DNA from: an archaeon
GTDB lineage: Archaea > Nanobdellota > Nanobdellia > SCGC-AAA011-G17 > GW2011-AR20
DNA: 48,750 nt
NCBI GenBank assembly: GCA_002688355.1
Contig: NZCT01000024.1
Coordinates: forward strand, 175,762-224,511
Direction of reading: 5' to 3'
Below the pieces are notes generated by a model. That model saw nothing but the letters and a program-made list of their open reading frames with translations. It made no database searches and had not been told where the DNA came from. Made by a program: the position numbers and the translations under genes. Below are positions 43,728 to 48,750 of this stretch, piece by piece. The first letter of the stretch is position 1. Every line of letters starts with the position of its first letter.

Positions 43728-44783
43728 ATGAAAGTTTTAGTAAGCTTTATTAAAGTTTTTTATCAAAGTATATACTACAAAATGAGTAATATAGTAAACA
43801 TAACAAAAGAATCTGGAATTCCTTTACTTGGTTTAGGATTCATAGGAATAATCTGTAGAAACAATAATAATATGATACAAATTAGAACCACAACAGTTTG
43901 TAACATGAATTGTACCTTTTGTAGTACTGACGCTGGGCCATTCTCTAAATTCCATAAAACTAACTTCGTAGTTGATTTAGATTATCTATTAGAATATTTA
44001 CAAGAGCTAGCAAATTACTTTAACACAGATTTAAATGTTCATTTAGATTCAGTAGGTGAACCATTAGCATATCCTCAATTAGTAGAGTTAATAAAAGGTA
44101 TTAGAAAAATAAAAAACTACAAAGATATTTCTATAGTTACAAATGGAACTTTACTAAATAAGAAAAAAATACAAGATCTAGATAAAGCAGGATTAACAAG
44201 ACTAAATTTATCTTTCCATTCTATTAACGTTCTAAAATCAAAAGAATTATTTGGTTCAAAACATTACAATATAGATGCAGTAATAGAAAACATAAAAGAA
44301 TTACAAAAAACAAACATTGATTTTTATTTAGCTCCAGTTTTTATTCCCTCTATAAATGACAAGGACATAGAAGAAATAATAGAGTTTGGAAAAGAACAAA
44401 ACTGTAAAGTTCTATTACAAAAATTCGAACATTACAAACACGGTAGAAAAGTAAAAGCAAAAGAACAAAGTTATTCTGATTTCTACAAAACATTAAAAAA
44501 TCTAGAAAAGAAACATAAAACAAAATTAAGATATGATTATTCTAAATTAGAAACTAAAAAAGTAAAACCTTTACCAATTAAATTCAAAAAAAATGATAAA
44601 GTAAGTGTTGAAATAAAATCTCCAGGATGGTTCTCAAATCAATCTATTGGAGTAGCAGGAAATAGGGCCATAACGATTCTTAATCATAAAGCAGATGTAA
44701 AAGGAAATTTGAAAGTTAAAATAATAGAAGCTAAAAGTAATATTTATTTAGCAGAACCAGTAAAAAGAAGAATTAGATTCTAA
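43728..44783 (+). CDS. Radical SAM enzyme with C-terminal TRAM-like domain
   Basis: 351 residues from the first ATG; a start at residue 19 (MSNIVNIT, base 43782) is equally likely because the first leaves only two bases to the divergent HerA gene. The 4Fe-4S cluster motif is C58-x3-C62-x2-C65 in TTVCNMNCTFC. HLDSVGEPLAYP and SIVTNGTLLN follow. The last 65 residues form a small beta barrel resembling a TRAM RNA-binding domain (KVSVEIKSPGWF to IYLAEPVKRRIRF). RNA modification is therefore possible; methylthiolation is not clear because the N-terminal MTTase domain is missing. Confidence 0.82.
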   Translation: MKVLVSFIKVFYQSIYYKMSNIVNITKESGIPLLGLGFIGIICRNNNNMIQIRTTTVCNMNCTFCSTDAGPFSKFHKTNFVVDLDYLLEYLQELANYFNTDLNVHLDSVGEPLAYPQLVELIKGIRKIKNYKDISIVTNGTLLNKKKIQDLDKAGLTRLNLSFHSINVLKSKELFGSKHYNIDAVIENIKELQKTNIDFYLAPVFIPSINDKDIEEIIEFGKEQNCKVLLQKFEHYKHGRKVKAKEQSYSDFYKTLKNLEKKHKTKLRYDYSKLETKKVKPLPIKFKKNDKVSVEIKSPGWFSNQSIGVAGNRAITILNHKADVKGNLKVKIIEAKSNIYLAEPVKRRIRF

Positions 44784-45182
44784 CTACTTATATCTTTCAT
44801 AAATGGCATTAAGATAAATTTTTATTTCATCTATCTCTTCACTAGATAAATTTTCAAAAGCATTGGGTAATCTAACATAAGATTCGTACAAGTCAATCAA
44901 TTTATTTTCATATTCATTAGTATTTTTTGGAATACCATTAATGCTAGTTGCTAAATTTTCAAGAGAGGATAAAGGTGTTCTACTATTAAAAAATAATTTC
45001 AAAGATTCTAATTGATCTAAAGGAAAACCTTGACTAGTGGATAATCTTCTAGATAAAGATGCGCTCGAAGTTCCAATATATTCTGCCAGTTCCTTCTGTT
45101 TAACCTTATAAAGATCCAATTGATCTTTTATTTTTCTACTTTCAGATCTTGTCAAAGTATGGTAATCGTTATTTTTGCTCAT
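44784..45182 (-). CDS. XRE-type helix-turn-helix regulator
   Basis: 132 residues from the preferred start (MSKNNDYHTL); an upstream ATG adds 14 hydrophobic residues unlike the family. The HTH (about 24-56) has the Cro/C1 pattern LYKVKQKELAEYIGTSSASLSRRLS. The C-terminal part is acidic and helical. It starts 38 bases downstream of the aminotransferase gene on the same strand, so it may regulate that operon, but it could also be an antitoxin-like factor with no visible toxin. Confidence 0.75.
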   Translation of the reverse strand: MSKNNDYHTLTRSESRKIKDQLDLYKVKQKELAEYIGTSSASLSRRLSTSQGFPLDQLESLKLFFNSRTPLSSLENLATSINGIPKNTNEYENKLIDLYESYVRLPNAFENLSSEEIDEIKIYLNAIYERYK

Positions 45183-45220
45183 GATAAAAAATCCAGATAA
45201 GCAATTTATAAAGATATAAC

Positions 45221-46525
45221 TCACTTAGGAATATCCTTTACAGCATCTTCAAAAAGATCCAAACCATAATCAGCTTGTTTTTTATTAATTATTAATGGTG
45301 GACACATTCTAATAACATTATTTCCACAACCTAATAAAACTAAACCTTTCTCACTAGCTTTACACAATATAGAATGTCTTTCTTTAATCCCATAGTTCTT
45401 ACTTCTTTTATCTTCAACAATCTCTACACCAATCATTAACCCCTTACCTCTAACATCACCAATAACGTCATATTGGTCTTTCATTTCATTTAATCTTTTC
45501 ATCATGTAATTTCCTATTTTTAGTGCGTTATCACCTAATTTATGTTTCCTCATATAATTTAATGTAGCCATTCCAGAAACACAAGCTAATAAATTCCCAC
45601 CAAATGTTGTACTATGCGAACCAGGAATCCAATCCATAGTTTTCTTATTAGCTAATGTTACCCCCAAAGGAATCCCTCCTCCAATAGCTTTACTCAAAGA
45701 AACAATATCAGCTTTAACATTATAATTCTCAATAGCTAAAAATTTACCAGTTCTATAACAACCAGCTTGAATTTCATCTGAAACTAACAAAACATCATAT
45801 TTATCACAAGCTTTTCTTAAACCTTTAACAAAACTTTTTGGAGGAACTACATAACCCCCTTCCCCAGAAATTGGTTCAAGAAATACAGCTGCTAGCTCTT
45901 TTTTTAATTTTTTAATACTCTTTTCCCAAGCATCCAAACAATGATTAGATAGATCTTCCTCATCTTCAAATTTACTCCTATAAAAATAAGGGTAAGGAAC
46001 ATGTTTAACTGGCAAAAAAGGGTTAAATCTTTCTCTTTGAACTTTCTTAGAATTTGTCATAGATAAACTTCCCATTGATCTACCATGAAAACAAATATCA
46101 GAAGCTATTAACCATTTCTTATTAGTATGCCACTTAGCTAATTTTAAAGCACATTCATTACTCTCAGTTCCAGAGTTACTCAAAAAAACATTATTCAAAT
46201 GTTTAGGAACAAATTTTAACAAATTCTCAATAAAATTAACAGGAATTTCAGCATAAAAATCTGGAAAAGCACAATGAAAACCATCTTTCATTTGTTTCTT
46301 AACAGCCTTTATCACTTCACTATTCGCATGACCAACAGAATTAACAGCAACTGAAGCAGCAAAATCTAAATATTTTCTTCCATCAACATCCCATAAGTGC
46401 ATTCCTTTACCTTTCTTAAATACAAAACTATACTCCCTATTGTAACTTGAACTAACTACTTTCCTATCTCGAAAAATTATATCAACACTCTTTTTTCCAG
46501 GTTTTTTACAAATGTACTTTGACAT
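45221..46525 (-). CDS. Class III aminotransferase (GabT/acetylornithine type)
   Basis: 434 residues, PLP-dependent fold type I. The PLP-binding Lys is K279 in SLSKAIGGG, the cofactor-contacting Asp is in SDEIQAG (D250), and the phosphate-binding SGTES (118-122) is present. The GEGGYVVPP loop fits GABA or lysine/ornithine omega-transaminases. Its ATG overlaps the stop of the 34-residue gene by one base, and the aldehyde dehydrogenase is upstream, so the pair would turn an amine into an acid via the semialdehyde. The exact substrate is open. Confidence 0.92.
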   Translation of the reverse strand: MSKYICKKPGKKSVDIIFRDRKVVSSSYNREYSFVFKKGKGMHLWDVDGRKYLDFAASVAVNSVGHANSEVIKAVKKQMKDGFHCAFPDFYAEIPVNFIENLLKFVPKHLNNVFLSNSGTESNECALKLAKWHTNKKWLIASDICFHGRSMGSLSMTNSKKVQRERFNPFLPVKHVPYPYFYRSKFEDEEDLSNHCLDAWEKSIKKLKKELAAVFLEPISGEGGYVVPPKSFVKGLRKACDKYDVLLVSDEIQAGCYRTGKFLAIENYNVKADIVSLSKAIGGGIPLGVTLANKKTMDWIPGSHSTTFGGNLLACVSGMATLNYMRKHKLGDNALKIGNYMMKRLNEMKDQYDVIGDVRGKGLMIGVEIVEDKRSKNYGIKERHSILCKASEKGLVLLGCGNNVIRMCPPLIINKKQADYGLDLFEDAVKDIPK

Positions 46526-46629
46526 TATATCTTCATAGTCCTCTCTTTTCCACCTTTCTTATAAATTCTATATCTTCTCTTAGCTTTCTTATCGCCTTTA
46601 CTTTTTCTTCTTCCATCTGGATCATTCAT
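46525..46629 (-). CDS. 34-residue basic protein inside the aminotransferase/ALDH operon
   Basis: A start at 46629 lies one base after the aldehyde dehydrogenase stop. The stop shares one base with the aminotransferase ATG (TAATG). About 15 of 34 residues are Lys or Arg, with a KKAKRRYRIYKKGGKERT core. The exact fit between the two genes argues for a real, translationally coupled gene; the basic composition suggests RNA, DNA or ribosome contact. No known family was recognised. Confidence 0.6.
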   Translation of the reverse strand: MNDPDGRRKSKGDKKAKRRYRIYKKGGKERTMKI

Positions 46630-46630
46630 T

Positions 46631-48088
46631 TTAATCAATCCCCTGCGCTTTTTGCATCTTATCTGAAAAATCAATATAAATAGTTTTCTCTTCAGTAAAT
46701 TCTAAGATTCCACTTGATCCTTCTCTAGTTCCATTACCAGTATCTTTAACACCACCAAAAGGTAAATGAACTTCAGCTCCAATAGTACTACTGTTCACAT
46801 AGATCAATCCACTTTCAATTTTCTCAATAGCTTTAAATGAATTATTTAAATTCTTAGTATAAATACTTGAACTCAATCCATATGAAATAGAATTACAAAC
46901 TTCAATAGCTTCATCTATATCTTCTATAGTTATTAAACAAACAACAGGGCCAAAAATTTCCTCTTGTGCAACTCTCATATTCTTCTTAACATTAGTAAAT
47001 ATAGTTGGTTGAAAAAAATTACCCTCTCTATTTCCTACTTTACCACCAATTAAAAGTTTAGCACCTTCATTTTTACCAACTTCAGTATACATTACACTTT
47101 TCTCAACAGCCTTTTCATTTATCAAAGGACCAACATCAATGTTTTTATCTAATCCATTACCTAGCTTTAATCTTCTAACTTTATTCAATAACAAATTCTC
47201 TAAAGCATTTTTAACTTTCTTATGAACTATAACTCTTGAACTTGCAGTACATCTTTGTCCTGTAGTTCCAAAGCCCCCCCAAATTATACCTTCTACCGCT
47301 AGCTCTAAATTAGCATCATCCATTACAATTATAGCATTTTTACCACCCAACTCTAAACCAACTTTCTTCAATCCCGCGTTACGTAAAATATGTTCCCCTG
47401 TATCCCTACTTCCTGTAAAAGATAAACATCTAACTTTCTTACTTTTAACTAAAGGATCTCCAACATCTTTACCACTTCCAGTAACAAAATTAACTACACC
47501 TTTAGGTACACCACTTTTTTCAATTATTTTTACTAATTCTAGTGCACTTAAAGGAGCATCTGAACTTGGTTTAAACACAACTGTATTTCCACCAACCAAA
47601 GCAGGAGCTAATTTCCAAGAAGGAATAGCAATAGGAAAGTTCCAAGGAGTTATTAAGCCACAAACACCAATTGGAATTCTAGTAGTCATACAAAATTTAT
47701 TCTTTAATTCACTCGGCGTAGTTATACCAAATAACCTTCTACCTTCCCCAGCCATATATTCAAAAATATCAATTGCTTCCTGTATATCTCCACGAGCCTC
47801 TTTATACACTTTACCCATCTCAGAAACCATTATTTTAGTTAGTCTTTCCTGATCATCTCTCAATAAGTTAGCAATTTCATATAAATATTCAGCTCTTTTA
47901 GGTGCAGGAGTTTCCCTCCATTCATTTAAAGAATTTTCCGCACTTTCAATAGCTTCACTAACATCATGTTCATCTGAATCTTGAAATACGCCAATAATTC
48001 TTTTATTAGCAGGATTTAAATTCTTAAACACTTTACCAGAACTACTCTTAACCCATTTACCATTAATATAATTCTTATACTCTTGCAC
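46631..48088 (-). CDS. NAD(P)-dependent aldehyde dehydrogenase
   Basis: 485 residues. The catalytic Cys is in GQRCTASSR (about C280), the general base Glu in LELGGKN (about E246) and the catalytic Asn in TPWNFP. The C-terminal SSTIGAEVHLPFGGVKDTGNG resembles alpha-ketoglutaric semialdehyde and related ALDHs more than classical GabD. A GTG start at 48088, seven bases after an AGGTGA ribosome binding site, is preferred; a TTG lies one codon earlier. It heads an operon with the 34-residue gene and the aminotransferase. Confidence 0.93.
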   Translation of the reverse strand: MQEYKNYINGKWVKSSSGKVFKNLNPANKRIIGVFQDSDEHDVSEAIESAENSLNEWRETPAPKRAEYLYEIANLLRDDQERLTKIMVSEMGKVYKEARGDIQEAIDIFEYMAGEGRRLFGITTPSELKNKFCMTTRIPIGVCGLITPWNFPIAIPSWKLAPALVGGNTVVFKPSSDAPLSALELVKIIEKSGVPKGVVNFVTGSGKDVGDPLVKSKKVRCLSFTGSRDTGEHILRNAGLKKVGLELGGKNAIIVMDDANLELAVEGIIWGGFGTTGQRCTASSRVIVHKKVKNALENLLLNKVRRLKLGNGLDKNIDVGPLINEKAVEKSVMYTEVGKNEGAKLLIGGKVGNREGNFFQPTIFTNVKKNMRVAQEEIFGPVVCLITIEDIDEAIEVCNSISYGLSSSIYTKNLNNSFKAIEKIESGLIYVNSSTIGAEVHLPFGGVKDTGNGTREGSSGILEFTEEKTIYIDFSDKMQKAQGID

Positions 48089-48192
48089 CAAAATATCACC
48101 TTTTTTTACTTATAACTACAAATAGAACTTTTTAAATTTATTCTTTTATTTCATAAATATATATTTTCTAACCTATATTTTCCTTACAAATG

Positions 48193-48228
48193 TTGCATGT
48201 GCAAGACGCCCGCGCAGAGCTTATAAAG
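48193..48228 (+). promoter_or_regulatory. Inverted repeat, GC-rich block and TATA box before the micro-gene operon
   Basis: TTGCA-TG-TGCAA (48193-48204) is a perfect inverted repeat. A GC-rich block (48205-48220), striking in this AT-rich DNA, follows, then TTATAAAG (48221-48228). A transcript start about 25 bases later would place the ribosome binding site at the mRNA 5' end. The inverted repeat could be an operator. Confidence 0.5.
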
Positions 48229-48262
48229 AAAACCATATTTACTATAATTGGAGGTAATAAAA

Positions 48263-48379
48263 ATGAAAATAAACTTTAAATCAAATCAAATCTTACATCT
48301 AAAATTAGGAGACATAAAGGTAAAATCTGAAAGTAGTTACTTCAAAGATTATCAACAGTTTCGAGGTATTACAACATGA
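48263..48379 (+). CDS. Micro-gene 1 (38 residues)
   Basis: The ATG is preceded by a TTGGAGGT ribosome binding site (48248-48255) and a TATA box. The product is hydrophilic, with an HLKLGDIKVKSE centre and no Cys or membrane helix. The stop overlaps the next start as ATGA. No family recognised. Confidence 0.55.
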   Translation: MKINFKSNQILHLKLGDIKVKSESSYFKDYQQFRGITT

Positions 48380-48504
48380 CTCATATAAAATTAGATCAAT
48401 CTGAATTAAGAGAAAACTTAGGAACTATCTTAAGAAATCTAAAAACAGATGAATTTGAACAAAGAACATTTAATAGTAAAAGATTTTTGATTAAAAATTA
48501 TTAA
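48376..48504 (+). CDS. Micro-gene 2 (42 residues)
   Basis: Starts in the ATGA overlap, so it probably depends on translation of micro-gene 1. The product (MTHIKLDQSELRENLG at its start) has an amphipathic helix, followed by a basic tail (NSKRFLIKNY). No family recognised. A ribosome binding site of its own is not obvious, in line with coupling. Confidence 0.5.
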   Translation: MTHIKLDQSELRENLGTILRNLKTDEFEQRTFNSKRFLIKNY

Positions 48505-48520
48505 AAAAGGAGGTAAAAAA

Positions 48521-48640
48521 ATGTTTTCAAGAGCCCAACTAAGAAGGTTAATGGAATCTGGTGATATTGATAATGTAGAATATGGACACATGCACCATTA
48601 TTATGATTCTAAAAGAAAAAGAAAAGAAGATTCTTTTTAA
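48521..48640 (+). CDS. Micro-gene 3 (39 residues)
   Basis: A strong AAAGGAGGT ribosome binding site (48506-48514) precedes the ATG by six bases. The product starts MFSRAQLRRLMESGDI, has a His-rich GHMHHYY centre (a possible metal site) and ends in a basic-acidic KRKRKEDSF tail. A T-rich tract follows the stop. Unknown family. Confidence 0.58.
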   Translation: MFSRAQLRRLMESGDIDNVEYGHMHHYYDSKRKRKEDSF

Positions 48641-48697
48641 TTTTTTATTTTATTTTTTGCAAAGCATTTATACACATATCTCCTCAAATGGCTTTGC
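48641..48697 (+). terminator. T-rich tract and inverted repeat after micro-gene 3
   Basis: A run of T-rich sequence (48641-48658) is the likely archaeal termination signal. GCAAAGC (48659-48665) then pairs with GCTTTGC (48691-48697), extended inside by ATTT/AAAT. The arm spans a CATTTATACA TATA-like element, so a new transcript may begin near 48695 and run off the window. Confidence 0.4.
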
Positions 48698-48750
48698 CTG
48701 ATAAGTAAACGAAAAGTAAGCTCTACCCGATAAGTCTTAATTCTGCCTGA
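48697..48750. repeat. Repeated YCxGATAAGT words at the right edge
   Basis: CCTGATAAGT (48697-48706) and CCCGATAAGT (48726-48735) differ by one base, and another CCTGA (48746-48750) touches the window edge. No coding frame was seen. This may be the start of a repeat array or a structured RNA, but too little is visible to decide. Confidence 0.3.

Noticed and set aside
44784-45182. Antitoxin of a toxin-antitoxin module
   Set aside because: The XRE domain fits, but no toxin-like gene is beside it; neighbours are a radical SAM enzyme and an aminotransferase.
48263-48640. Decayed single larger gene instead of three micro-genes
   Set aside because: Genes 1 and 3 have their own ribosome binding sites and genes 1 and 2 overlap by ATGA; these are not expected from random frame breakage.

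Overview
The window comes from an archaeon. It encodes PCNA, transcription factor S, RNA polymerase subunit L (Rpo11), aMBF1, aRF1, Cbf5, a PDCD5-family protein, ribosomal proteins S19e, L39e and L31e, archaeal CysRS and ValS, and a HerA-type ATPase. The DNA is very AT-rich and the genes are tightly packed, with interlocked stop codons. Many short proteins begin with a single membrane anchor. This pattern fits a small-genome DPANN lineage of the Pacearchaeota/Woesearchaeota kind. That placement is inferred from gene style, not from a phylogenetic marker.

Layout. 1-9.3 kb (nearly all minus strand): a truncated membrane protein, a 27-residue Lys/Pro/Ala protein, an ATP-cone protein, a zinc finger-thioredoxin fusion, a Ca2+-ATPase, a DsbA-like protein, a fumarate reductase-type flavoprotein with a probable non-canonical start, an ADP-ribosyltransferase-like protein and a TrmB regulator. 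9.4-14.4 kb (plus): a Janus/PHPT1-like protein, then aspartase-type lyase, malic enzyme, permease and agmatinase. 14.4-20.5 kb: information-processing genes (PCNA, an OB-fold protein, TFS, Rpo11, an RNA methylase, aMBF1) mixed with signal peptidase, a small kinase, a nucleotidyltransferase and a SemiSWEET. 20.5-25.8 kb (minus): a cell-surface glycan block (GT2 and two paralogous GT-C proteins) ending in ScpB. 26-29.5 kb: aRF1 and ValS. 29.6-33.9 kb: a kinase-like orphan, an AbrB-PhoU regulator, tRNA-Phe with an unusually placed insertion, and membrane or pilin-like proteins. 33.9-37.4 kb (plus): CysRS and a ribosomal operon. 37.3-38.7 kb: a single unknown gene between imperfect 38-39 bp direct repeats. 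38.7-44.8 kb: a lycopene cyclase-domain protein, DUF368, Cbf5, HerA and radical SAM. 44.8-48.1 kb (minus): an XRE regulator and an aminotransferase/aldehyde dehydrogenase operon with a 34-residue gene between them. 48.2-48.75 kb: a promoter followed by three micro-genes.

Metabolically, aspartase would give fumarate, the flavoprotein could reduce it to succinate, and malic enzyme interconverts malate and pyruvate. Agmatinase gives putrescine, and the class III aminotransferase with the aldehyde dehydrogenase could oxidise amines or amino acids to acids. Thiol-redox proteins cluster near the left end.

The strongest candidates for something undescribed are the repeat-flanked single-gene insertion (37.33-38.71 kb), the three-gene micro-protein operon at the right end, the tRNA-Phe insertion, and the ADP-ribosyltransferase-like, Janus/PHPT1-like and atypical kinase-like orphans. 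No gene-free stretch longer than 300 bases was found. No CRISPR array or rRNA gene was seen.
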